Assembly (NCBI RefSeq): GCF_018128225.1
Contig: NZ_CP072377.1
Location: 1,736,001 to 1,800,000 of the forward strand
Length of the DNA: 64,000 bases
From: Leptotrichia sp. oral taxon 218
GTDB lineage: Bacteria > Fusobacteriota > Fusobacteriia > Fusobacteriales > Leptotrichiaceae
Direction: 5' to 3'
Positions 26,772-35,694 of this stretch are shown piece after piece. Under the pieces are notes generated by a model. The model did no database searches. It saw only the letters and a list, made by a program, of their open reading frames with translations, and was not told where the DNA came from. Each line of letters opens with the position of its first letter. Within the stretch, counting starts at the first letter, position 1. Both the position numbers and the translations under genes were made by a program.

Positions 26772-28574
26772 TTATTTTATACTTGCAAAAGTTTTTTCAG
26801 CAAATTCATGTGCCAATTCCAATCTTGCTCTTTCTTTTGAATTTTCAAAAGTGGCAGGTGTAAACGGTATTTCTGAAGTTTTTACAACTAGGAAATAACC
26901 AGCTGGAAGATTTTTTTCTATTATTTCATTTTGTTTAGAAGCAAATAGTTTATTTACCAATTCATCATCTTTTCCAATTCCAGGAACTGTCTCACCTTTT
27001 AGTAATTTTTTAAATCTTTCTTTTACATTAAAGTTAAATCTGTCTTGTTTTTCAACTTGATCCCAAGTAGCTTTTCCGCTTTGAACTTGTGCTTTTAAGT
27101 CATTAATTTTTTGTGCAACTTTTTGTTTTGTAGCTTCTGATATATTTGGTGTAATCAGAATGTGACTAACTTTTGCTACATTTGGATTATTTGCATCTTT
27201 TGATTCAATATAAATAATGTGGTATCCAAACTGTGTTTGAATAGGTCCCACTATATCTCCCGCTTTTCCATTTTTAACCGCATTTGCAAATTCTGGGACA
27301 AGTCCAGATAGATCAGTTGTTTCTCCTAAACTTCCACCTTTAGAAGCTGACTTAAAATCTTTTGAAAATTCTTTCGCTTTTTGTGCAAAGTTATCTTTAT
27401 TTGTTGTCTTCATAATTTCCTGTGCCTGTTTTTTAGCATTTTCTAAATCTTGTGAACTTGGTTGATATTCATCTCCTATAACATATCCTCCAATGCTGTT
27501 TTTCGTACTATAGCTATCTTTTTTCTGTTCAAATCTAGCTCTTAGTGTCGCATCGTCAGTTTTATAGTTGTCAATCAAAGAATTATAATATCTTTTAGAT
27601 AAATCTTGTAATTGATCAACTCCGACAAGTTCTGGATCTGGTTTTAATCCAGCAGCTTTTGCTTTTACTGAAATTTTTACCAGTTTATCTAATTCCACTT
27701 TTAAATTAGCTTTTATACTGTTTAATAAATTTTCGGAATATCCTAATTGTGATTCTGAAATAGTTTTCAAAAGTCTTTCATTTACTGTTTTATTTAATAT
27801 TTTATATTCACCATTTCTAGCTACAATCACTTTAGAATTATCATATATTTTTTTTATTTCAGGATTTTTAAACTCAATTCTTGCTTTTTCGCTCAATTTT
27901 GTTAAATAAGAGTTTAGCAGTGCATCATTTTTTTCCTGTTGTAAACTTTCTTTCAATTGATTTTTTATCTCATTGAAATCTTTTCCAGCAAGTCCAGCAT
28001 ATTGTTCCCTGTCAAACGCTTTTTTTACATCCGCATCAGAAATCTGATCTGCTCCAAACATTTTTTCCTGTAATTTTTGCATAATCTTATCTTGTTTTAT
28101 TGCATTTTTGTAATCAGTTAAGTTTCTGTATCCACGAGCTGCCAACGCATTCATAAGATCTTCTTTTTTCACACCTTTAATTTCTTTATTAACTTGTCTA
28201 TTAATTTCGCCATTTGGCACTTTTATTTTAAAATCAGATGCTGCTGAAATTAAAAGCGCTTTACTTACTAGATTTTGTAAAATTATCTCGTCTGTTATGC
28301 TATCTGGCACATCTTGTAAATTTTCTTGGGGTACTCCCATCTGTGCTTTTTGCTGATTTAATTGTGACAACTGATCTTTTAATATCTGTTTATATGATTC
28401 AAACTGGTCTTTATAGATTTTCTCATTATTAACTGTCGCAATAACTTCTCTATTTGACATTTGTCCAAAAATATTATTTTTCAAAAATAATATCGCACTT
28501 GCAAGCATTCCAATTGCAAATACAACTATCATAATAATGGACAATCTCTTAATTACTTTTCTGCTGTTTCCCAT
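26772..28574 (-). CDS. SurA/PpiD-like peptidyl-prolyl isomerase, membrane anchored
   Basis: 600 residues, starting at the ATG at 28572-28574 (AAAGGA at good spacing). N-terminal transmembrane anchor (about residues 10-32), a SurA-type N-terminal helical domain (IATVNNEKIYKDQFESYK and LVSKALLISAA), then a parvulin domain (KAKEFSKDFKSASKGGSLGE, FGYHIIYIES). A further partial parvulin-like region (VAKVSHILITPN) follows. This layout matches PpiD/SurA-class chaperones that fold exported and outer-membrane proteins. Its position directly upstream of the giant autotransporter suggests, but does not prove, a client relationship; a terminator separates the two. Confidence 0.85.
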   Translation of the reverse strand: MGNSRKVIKRLSIIMIVVFAIGMLASAILFLKNNIFGQMSNREVIATVNNEKIYKDQFESYKQILKDQLSQLNQQKAQMGVPQENLQDVPDSITDEIILQNLVSKALLISAASDFKIKVPNGEINRQVNKEIKGVKKEDLMNALAARGYRNLTDYKNAIKQDKIMQKLQEKMFGADQISDADVKKAFDREQYAGLAGKDFNEIKNQLKESLQQEKNDALLNSYLTKLSEKARIEFKNPEIKKIYDNSKVIVARNGEYKILNKTVNERLLKTISESQLGYSENLLNSIKANLKVELDKLVKISVKAKAAGLKPDPELVGVDQLQDLSKRYYNSLIDNYKTDDATLRARFEQKKDSYSTKNSIGGYVIGDEYQPSSQDLENAKKQAQEIMKTTNKDNFAQKAKEFSKDFKSASKGGSLGETTDLSGLVPEFANAVKNGKAGDIVGPIQTQFGYHIIYIESKDANNPNVAKVSHILITPNISEATKQKVAQKINDLKAQVQSGKATWDQVEKQDRFNFNVKERFKKLLKGETVPGIGKDDELVNKLFASKQNEIIEKNLPAGYFLVVKTSEIPFTPATFENSKERARLELAHEFAEKTFASIK

Positions 28575-28646
28575 TTTCAATTTCCTTTCTCAAAATTTTC
28601 CGATTTTTTAACTATCATTTATTATAGCACATTCTGAAACTTTTTT

Positions 28647-29492
28647 CTATTCTAAATCTATTTTTTTAGAATGAATGTAATTTATAAGAAAGAAAATTCC
28701 AACATTTAAAAGAGCCACAAAAACTATATAAGTTATCCCATATTCTGTCATTAAACTAAAAAATACATTATCTCTTATTTCAATATCAGAGTTCAATTTA
28801 AATAAAAAACTTGCCATCAATGAAAAATAAAATATCCCAAGTATTATATTTGTTACAACATATGTAACTATTCCCATAATAAGTTTGTTAGATTTTACCA
28901 AATTTGCAAAAGTTACACACATCATAAAAACCCAAGAATTTAAAAGATATTGTAAAATTATACAAATTAACACAATTATTGCCACTCCCACAAATTTCCC
29001 AAAATACGGACTATGAAACAATTGCATTTTTAACTCATTTAATTCTGAATTTATAACTTTTAAACTTTGACCACTTGCAAGCAGACCGTTTATAGTTCCG
29101 ATTATGTAAAAAACTATATAAAATATCGCTGAAATAAATGTCCAAAATATAAAATTCAAATATTTTGCCAAAATTAACTTTTTCGAACTTATTGGCAAGG
29201 AATTTATCAAATACCCTTCATTTCCATAAACTGAATTATTAAAATTCATTATTAAAATAAAAATAGTTAAAATGAAAGCATATGACATTATCAAAAAAAA
29301 CGAAAGCGAAAATACCATTTTTAAAAGATAAAAAATAATAAAACTTGCATTTTCTTGTGATGCAGTCATACTTAATCGTATAACAAATGTAGTACATATT
29401 TGATTTACAACTCCAATTATAATTGCCACCAGATAAAGTGGTATAAGTCGTCTTTTAATCGCTCTAAAATCATATTTAAACAATTTCAACAT
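28647..29492 (-). CDS. ABC-2 type transporter permease
   Basis: 281 residues with about six hydrophobic helices (around 18-40, 55-85, 105-130, 160-185, 195-225 and 250-275). No nucleotide-binding motif. The start overlaps the stop of the ATP-binding gene (shared ATGs/stop at 29492), so the two are translationally coupled. Together they form a two-component ABC exporter of the YtrB/YtrC or bacteriocin-immunity type. Substrate unknown. Confidence 0.8.
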   Translation of the reverse strand: MLKLFKYDFRAIKRRLIPLYLVAIIIGVVNQICTTFVIRLSMTASQENASFIIFYLLKMVFSLSFFLIMSYAFILTIFILIMNFNNSVYGNEGYLINSLPISSKKLILAKYLNFIFWTFISAIFYIVFYIIGTINGLLASGQSLKVINSELNELKMQLFHSPYFGKFVGVAIIVLICIILQYLLNSWVFMMCVTFANLVKSNKLIMGIVTYVVTNIILGIFYFSLMASFLFKLNSDIEIRDNVFFSLMTEYGITYIVFVALLNVGIFFLINYIHSKKIDLE

Positions 29493-30187
29493 TATTTAAA
29501 CACCTCCCTAAAATATTCATCAATACTGACATTATGCTCTTTTTTAACATTCTCAATTGAATCGTACAGCAAAATATCCCCATCATTCACAAAAATAACT
29601 TCATCCAAGATTTTTTCCACATCATTGATTAAATGTGTTGAAATAATAAGTGTCGCCTCTTTGTTATAATTTTTAATTATCGTATTTAAAATATAATCTC
29701 TCGTAACTGGATCAACTCCAGCTATAGGTTCGTCCAGCAAATAAAGTTTTGCTTTTCTACTCATTGCCAAAATAAGTTGCACTTTTTCTCTATTTCCCTT
29801 CGACAACGCTTTAAATTTCGCATTTTTATCAATTTTCAAATCTTTTAACATCCCTCTTGCGACATTTTCATCAAAATCAGGATAAAAATCCAAAAATAAT
29901 TGAATCAACGAATCAATACTTTGATTTTTGTCCAAATAATCCCTATCTGGAAGATACGAAATTATCTTTTTAGTCTCCACACCAATTGGCAGTCCATCAA
30001 TTAAAATTTCTCCTGAAGTCGGCTTTAAAAGTCCCACTGCAAGTTTAATAAAAGTCGTTTTCCCGCTTCCATTTGGACCAAGTAATCCGATTATTTTATT
30101 TTTATTAATGGATAAATTAATACTATTTAGTGCCACATTATTTTTATACAATTTTTTTAAATCTTTGCACTCCACTATTTTTTCCAT
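29492..30187 (-). CDS. ABC transporter ATP-binding protein
   Basis: 231 residues with Walker A GLLGPNGSGKTT (about residues 33-44), a signature variant ALSKGNREKVQLILAMS (normally LSGGQ, here LSKGN), Walker B KLYLLDEPIAGVDP and the switch His in IISTHLI. The LSKGN signature is seen in small exporter ATPases of the YtrB/antibiotic type. Ribosome-binding site AGGAAG. Coupled to the permease downstream. Confidence 0.9.
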   Translation of the reverse strand: MEKIVECKDLKKLYKNNVALNSINLSINKNKIIGLLGPNGSGKTTFIKLAVGLLKPTSGEILIDGLPIGVETKKIISYLPDRDYLDKNQSIDSLIQLFLDFYPDFDENVARGMLKDLKIDKNAKFKALSKGNREKVQLILAMSRKAKLYLLDEPIAGVDPVTRDYILNTIIKNYNKEATLIISTHLINDVEKILDEVIFVNDGDILLYDSIENVKKEHNVSIDEYFREVFK

Positions 30188-30263
30188 AATTTTACTTCCT
30201 TTCCATTTTTTCTTGAAGTTATTTTATCACAAATTTAAAAATTTTTAAACAAAAATATAAATA

Positions 30264-30290
30264 AAAAACCAGCATCTCTGCTGATTTTTT
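30264..30290 (-). terminator. Terminator after the PG0541-like gene
   Basis: Compact stem ATCAGCA / TGCTGGT with a 4-nt loop, then a T run on the minus strand; it separates the PG0541-like gene from the ABC genes. Confidence 0.75.
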
Positions 30291-30294
30291 TATT

Positions 30295-30591
30295 TTACAA
30301 AATGATATCATCTACTGGTAACATCACCGCTCCCATCGAAATTCCTCGACCTAAGTCTATTTTCATAATTTTAATAATCCGTATAATCTCTTGTGCGTGC
30401 CTGTCTTCCAAATAAGTAACTAAAATACTGTCTGTCCCTGGCCAAACATGTGTATTAAAATGTTTAAAAGTTTTACTCCAAGAACTATGAACAGCTGGAA
30501 CTATAAAATATTGATCTATTCCATACTCTCTTAATTCTTCTTTCATTTTTTTCGTATAAAATGAATCAAAATATATTTCTAATCTTTTCAC
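30295..30591 (-). CDS. PG0541-family (PII-like) transporter-associated protein
   Basis: 98 residues, starting at GTG with GGGGAG six nucleotides upstream. It begins KRLEIYFDSFYTKKMKEEL and has a Trp-rich middle (HSSWSKTFKHFNTHVWPGTD) and DRHAQEIIRIIKIMKID. This resembles the small PII-like proteins encoded at the end of RND efflux operons in Bacteroidetes and Fusobacteria. Here it would follow the RND pump gene but is separated from it by the first TnpB element. A regulatory or trimer-forming role for the transporter is inferred, not shown. Confidence 0.7.
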   Translation of the reverse strand: MKRLEIYFDSFYTKKMKEELREYGIDQYFIVPAVHSSWSKTFKHFNTHVWPGTDSILVTYLEDRHAQEIIRIIKIMKIDLGRGISMGAVMLPVDDIIL

Positions 30592-30692
30592 AAAATTCTC
30601 CCCTCTAATTTTTCTGAACCTCCCACGACTAAAGTCACAGGGTTCTAAAATCTCTAAAAATATTTAAAAATTTTCTAAGAAGTTTGATAGCT

Positions 30693-31940
30693 TTACACTA
30701 CCCTTATTCTTTTAGGTGTGTTCAGCTCACCTCTATTGTATAGGACACTTAAGTCCACAACTTTACTTTTTCTTAAAATATTTAATGCTCCATTACAATC
30801 TGCATTTATGAGTTTACCTGCGCTTGTTTGATATAGTCCTCTTTTTATCCTTTTTCCACTGAATTTATATTCTTGTATATTTTCTTTATCATATATTGGA
30901 ATTTCATCTCTATCAAAGAAACTTGCTTTTGATGTATAACTTTCTTCTTGTAGCTTAAATTCTATTCCATATAGTTTACATAGATATATTAATTTATCTC
31001 TTAATTTTCCATATGGTATATTTACAAAATTTTGATTATTTATACTTCCAATATTTGAATTTCTTTGAAAATCTTCATTATATCCTAGAACTATTTTTCC
31101 TATATCATTATTAAGACAATAATTTATTATCATTCTTGCTGCTTTTGAAAGATAATCATTTATACGATTATTTCTCTTTCTGACTATTCTCTTTTGTCTT
31201 AATGTTGTGCGGGAGGTCTTTTGCTTATCTTTTATACTTTGTAATTTTGCATTTATCTTATTATAGTATTGATTAATAGATTTTAATTTTCTACCGTCTA
31301 TTAGGAATGAAGCTCCGTTATTAGTTACACAAGTACAAAGATTGTTTATACCTAAATCAATTCCTAGTGCATTTTCTTTATTTAATTCCCTTTGAACTTC
31401 CTCTACTTCATAAGTATATTGAATTTCAAAGTACCTAGAATGTTGTTTTGGTATTATTCTAATCTCTTTTATCTTCTTGCCTTTTAATACTGGTGGTAGC
31501 TTAATTTTAACTTCCTGATGAGTTTTCTTAAACGAATTTGAATAAGGAACTATCAGCATATTATCTTTTAATCTAATAAAACCTATAACAAGAGTTGTAA
31601 AACCATCTTTATCAAGATATTTAGGTAATTTTATTTTTTTATTATCATATTGACCATTTTTAGCAAGTCTTAAAAGTCCAAAAAATGATTTGAAACTTCC
31701 ATCTACTTCTTTTAGAATTTGCTGAGCTATATTAGAATTTAATTTCTTGTAATTTTCACTATTTTTAAGTATTTTATAGTTTTCATTATAACTTAAATAC
31801 TTTTTCTTATTAAAATAGTATTGTCTAATATTATATATAGCTTCATTAGTTAAGTTCTTGGCTATATGAGATAAATATTTTAAATTCCTAAACTCTTTTT
31901 TACTAAGATGTTTTACTTGCTGTTTTAATGTTAAATACAT
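30693..31940 (-). CDS. tnpB: TnpB RNA-guided endonuclease (OrfB family), copy 1
   Basis: 415 residues from the ATG at 31938-31940 (perfect AAGGAGGTGAT ribosome-binding site); an earlier in-frame GTG overlaps that site. TnpB is the ancestor-type relative of Cas12, a nuclease guided by an RNA from the element's right end. The RuvC residues are intact: Asp195 in LGIDLGINNL, Glu289 in LGYNEDFQ, Asp381 in INADCNGALNIL. The usual CxxC...CxxC zinc ribbon is absent and replaced by YTSKASFFDRDEIP plus GKRIKRGLYQTS, a known variant group. Very similar to copy 2. Likely active. Confidence 0.88.
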   Translation of the reverse strand: MYLTLKQQVKHLSKKEFRNLKYLSHIAKNLTNEAIYNIRQYYFNKKKYLSYNENYKILKNSENYKKLNSNIAQQILKEVDGSFKSFFGLLRLAKNGQYDNKKIKLPKYLDKDGFTTLVIGFIRLKDNMLIVPYSNSFKKTHQEVKIKLPPVLKGKKIKEIRIIPKQHSRYFEIQYTYEVEEVQRELNKENALGIDLGINNLCTCVTNNGASFLIDGRKLKSINQYYNKINAKLQSIKDKQKTSRTTLRQKRIVRKRNNRINDYLSKAARMIINYCLNNDIGKIVLGYNEDFQRNSNIGSINNQNFVNIPYGKLRDKLIYLCKLYGIEFKLQEESYTSKASFFDRDEIPIYDKENIQEYKFSGKRIKRGLYQTSAGKLINADCNGALNILRKSKVVDLSVLYNRGELNTPKRIRVV

Positions 31941-32038
31941 AGATATCACCTCCTTTTCATCAGAGATATTATACCATGTATTCTACATTTTATCTGTCAA
32001 AAAAGTAATATTTTTTATTTATTTTTAAAGTTTTTAAA

Positions 32039-32510
32039 CCCCCACAACAGTGGGAAGTGTTGTTCACATAAGTGCGCTACTACTTATGTAGTTCTCTTAT
32101 GAACTTCTTGTTATCTCTAACAAGCACAGACTATATCTTATCCATAGTGTATTTTGACACCTTAGGCGAAACCACTTCCAATACCAATCACTTATATTGT
32201 CCCCTCACGAGGGATAGTCGTTGAACTTTCCTTTTCAGGCTTAGCTGCTGATTGTCTATTATCATAATGTTTAGGATTTAACCTTGCACCATCTAGTATA
32301 TTTTTTCTGCTTTCGCTACCTTCACACTTATACCATATTCTCAATTAGGTATTATGTTGTGGTCATACTAGCTTTAAGAGTTCCCAGCAATTCAGTTTCT
32401 TTGTTGCACGATTTTTCTCCGTGTCTACATACAAGTTTCCCTATATGCTTACTAAAATTTTCGTGCAATTCATCTCACGACTAAAGTCGCGAGTGTTCTT
32501 GCACTATTTA
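32039..32510 (-). ncRNA. Candidate structured RNA region in the 5' part of TnpB element copy 1
   Basis: This stretch is gene-free in any conserved frame. It is nearly identical in both elements and full of short stems on the minus strand: CCCACTGTTGTGGG, CTTGTTAGAGATAACAAG, CATAAGT/ACTTATG, CCCTCGTGAGGG, and a long-range GGAAGTG/CACTTCC pair. A two-base indel and an early stop between copies break any shared small ORF, so coding is unlikely. Whether it is transcribed is unknown. It could be a guide or regulatory RNA, or transposon-end DNA structure. Confidence 0.35.
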
Positions 32511-32565
32511 ATAAAAAAGTAAATTTTATAAGTTACCAAACACTTTAATAAATCAAAGAATCGAA

Positions 32566-35500
32566 TTATTTAGCATATCCTCTTCTTTCTTCTTCTTTTT
32601 CCTGTCTTCTCTTTTCTTCTTTTTCTTTTTGTTTTCTCTCTTTTCTTTCTTCAACCAACGAATATAACACTGGTGTAAAGAACAATGTCAAGATTGTACA
32701 GAATGAAAGTCCAAACATTACTGCAATCGCCATTCCTTGATAGTATCCCGAACTTCCTTTACTCGAGAATACCATTGGCAACCAACCTAATACTGTTGTA
32801 AGCGTTGTCATTAAAATTGGTCGTAGTCTTGAACCACAGGCTTCTACTAAGGCATCATGAATCGACCAGCCTTTTTTCCGCAATCCCGCAACGAAATCAA
32901 GCATTACAATCGCATTATTAACCGCCATACCAAATAACATCAAGATACCAATCATAACGAACATACTAAGTTGTACTCTAGTTATCGCTAATCCTAAAAT
33001 TACTCCAATCATTGATAATGGCAATGTTGTCATAATCATAAGTGGCAAGATAAATGATTCCAACTGAACCGCAAGTACTGTATAAATCAACACAATCGCA
33101 AGTAACAAGTCTTTCTTAATTTGTCCACCCATTTCAGATTGGTTTTTAGCTTGTCCTGCTACCCCAATTTTGTATCCTTCAGCTGGATTTGCCTTCTTGA
33201 ATGACTGTTGAATAAATGTCGCTGCATCGTTAAATCCTTTTGATTTATCCAAGTTTGCACCAACTGTTACAATTCTTTTACCATTTTCTGTTGAAATAGT
33301 TGACGCACTTTCTTCATATTGCATTGTAGCAATATCTCCTAATCTAACATAAGTTCCTTTATTAGTTTTTATCTCTAAATCCATAATTTTATTCAATGAA
33401 TTTTTTGATTTTTTTCCAATTCCAACACTACATCCAATGTTTCTGTACTTTGAGTTACATCAATCGGATTTGCAGATCCAGAAGCTGTCATAAATAACAT
33501 TTGAGTAATATCTGTTACAGTTATTCCATAACTTTCCGCTTTCACTCTGTCAACTTCCAATTTAGCTTGTGGATATCCACCTTCAGTCGATGACTTAACA
33601 TCCTTAAACCAAGACTGACTCTTCATATCATTCATTATCGAATTTGCAATTCTATTCAGTTCTTGTGGGTCATCACCTTCTATTTGAAACGAATAATCTT
33701 TCTGCGATGAACGACCTCCTGCTTTTTGTGGTGAAACCGCAAGTGTTACATTTGGTAAATCTTTTAATTTTTCTCTGACACGGTTCATTGCCTTCATCGT
33801 ATCTTTCTTTACATCGACATTTATTGTCGCTGCACTTTTTGAGGCAATAACATTTATATCTTTAGTCGCTGGATCTGCTTTTACAACAGCTTCCATTTTA
33901 TTTGCAATATCTTTTGACACATCTAAATCTAATCCTGTCGCAAGTGTCGCAACTACCGAATATTGATTATCGTCAATCGTTGGAAAGAACGTAGTTTTTA
34001 CCGTTTTTCCTATTCCAAATACAACTATAACAAATGTTATTGTAACTCCAATTACCATTTTCCATCTATTTTCCAATACTTTTGCCACTAATTCTTTATA
34101 TTTATCTCTAAATGCATTAAATTTAGCAGCTTTTTCAGCATTATCTGATATTTTTTTAACATCTAAAAATAAACTCGAAGCCATTGGAACCCATAACATC
34201 GCAACAATAATCGAAGCTGACAACGCAAACATCATTGAAAATGCAATACTCTTAAATACTTCCTTAGCAAGTCCTTCAAATAATATAATTGGTAAAAATA
34301 CACAAACTGAAGTTGCAGTTGACGCCATCATCGGAAGAATTACTTCATTTGTACCCCGTATCGCTGCTACATCTGCTGGTTCCTTATTAATCTGAATGTG
34401 ATCAAAAATATTATCCAGCGTAACAACTCCGTTATCTACTAATGATCCAACTGCAAGTGATAATCCCATTAACGAAACCATATTCAATGTTATCCCTTGT
34501 GTTGTAAGTAAGAAGAATGTAAACATTGCTGAAATCGGAATCAATGTTCCCACAACTAATGACGCTCTCAAGTTTTTCAAGAATACAAAAAGTACTATGA
34601 TTGTAATGATAACCGCTTGTATCCCAGAACTTGCAACATTTTTTATTGATTCACTAACTTTTTCACTGTTATCAACTATTATATTATAACTAGAACCTTC
34701 TGGAAATAATGGTTTTGCTTCTTTCAAAGTTTCCTTAGCCTTTTTAGCAACCTCCACCAAGTTACCATCTTTACTCTTTTGAATCATAACGGCAACCATT
34801 TCTTTTCCATTATATGTTACATATGATGTAGGATCCTCTGTTCCATACTCAACTTTTGCCACATCAGCCAATCTAACTGTTTGATTATTTTGATTTGAAA
34901 TAACGATATCCTGAATTTGATCAAGCTCTTTTAATTCTCCATCAACTTTTAGGATAAATTCTTTCGTCCCATCAGTTATTGTACCTGCTGGTGTTACCGT
35001 ATTAGCTGCTTTTATTTTACTATAAATTTCTGCCGCTGACAAATTATATTCCTTTAATCTAGCTGGATCCAGCCAAACTTTAATTTGTCTTGTCGCATTA
35101 CCCATTACAGAAATATTACCGATACCTCTATTTCTCTTCAATCTAGGTTGTAATGTTTCTTCAACAAATGATGTTATTAACTCTTTATTTTTCCCAGTAA
35201 TTCCAATCATTAACGCCATGTTGGAACTCCCTGCTATATCTAATTTTGATACTGTAGGATCTTTAAAGTTATCATCATCTGGCAATTGTCCTTTTATTTT
35301 ATCTATTTGTGTTTGAACTTGTACTTGTTTAATATCTGTATCTACACCATAGTTAAACTCTATCGTAACTACTGATGAACCATAAGATGAAGATGTTGTA
35401 ATATTTTTAATTCCATCTACATTCAATGCCGCATCTTCAATTTTTTTAGATACTTGTGTTTTTACATCTTCCGCTGTCGCTCCAGTCCAAGTGGCATTAA

Positions 35501-35639
35501 CAACAACTATCGGTATATCATAATCTGGTATTCTTTCCTGTTTCATACCTGTCATCGCTACCCAACCAGCAAAAATCATAAATATAAGTATCATCGTTGT
35601 CGACACTACTCTCTTCGTTGCAAATTCTGCTACTGTCAT
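32566..35639 (-). pseudogene. RND-family efflux pump (AcrB-like), single-base frameshift
   Basis: Two adjacent frames together make one full-length RND pump of about 1024 residues. Residues 1-748 carry the first membrane domain and most porter domains (TVAEFATKRVVSTTMILIF, VDNGVVTLDNIFDHI); the remainder (EIKTNKGTYVRLGDIATM..., MLFGMAVNNAIVMLDFV) completes the second half. They meet at an A7 run (33409-33415). With one more A, the frame reads LELEKKSKNSLNKIMDLE without a break. The length of 3074 nt is one base short of whole codons. It is probably an intact inner-membrane drug/solute pump with an undercalled base. Downstream of its adaptor and TolC genes. Confidence 0.85.
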
Positions 35640-35647
35640 TTTTTTTC

Positions 35648-35665
35648 ACACGATAAAAATCGTGT
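35648..35665 (-). promoter_or_regulatory. Hairpin between Shine-Dalgarno and start codon of the RND pump gene
   Basis: Perfect 7-bp stem (ACACGAT/ATCGTGT) with a TTTT loop between AAAGGAG (35667-35673) and the ATG at 35637-35639. Linear spacing is 27 nt; with the hairpin looped out it is 9 nt. No closer ribosome-binding site is visible. Confidence 0.6.
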
Positions 35666-35694
35666 ACTCCTTTCCTTAAATTTATGAAAAATAA

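Larger units (their letters stand above)
30615..32511 (-). mobile_element. TnpB-only IS605/IS1341-like element, copy 1
   Basis: Boundaries come from comparison with copy 2 at 50973-52872: the two match from the TGAACCTCCCACGACTAAAG end to the hairpin end at 32462-32511 and diverge beyond. On the minus strand the order is left-end hairpin, ~0.5 kb structured region, tnpB, right-end hairpin (stem around GACTTTAGTC). No tnpA (Y1 transposase) gene is present, so mobility would need one in trans. It lies between the RND pump and the PG0541-like gene. Confidence 0.85.

Noticed and set aside
32284-32484. Plus-strand ORF present in both TnpB elements (also 52644-52844)
   Set aside because: It reflects conserved nucleotide sequence antisense to the structured region; no ribosome-binding site or known domain.
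30615-32511. Full IS605 transposon with tnpA
   Set aside because: No Y1 transposase sequence (HUH motif or catalytic Tyr region) was found in any frame of the element; it appears to be tnpB only.
32566-35639. Two separate pump genes (split RND) with overlapping ends
   Set aside because: The frames meet at an A7 run, the protein sequences are consecutive parts of one RND pump and the total is one base short of whole codons, so one frameshifted gene is the better reading.
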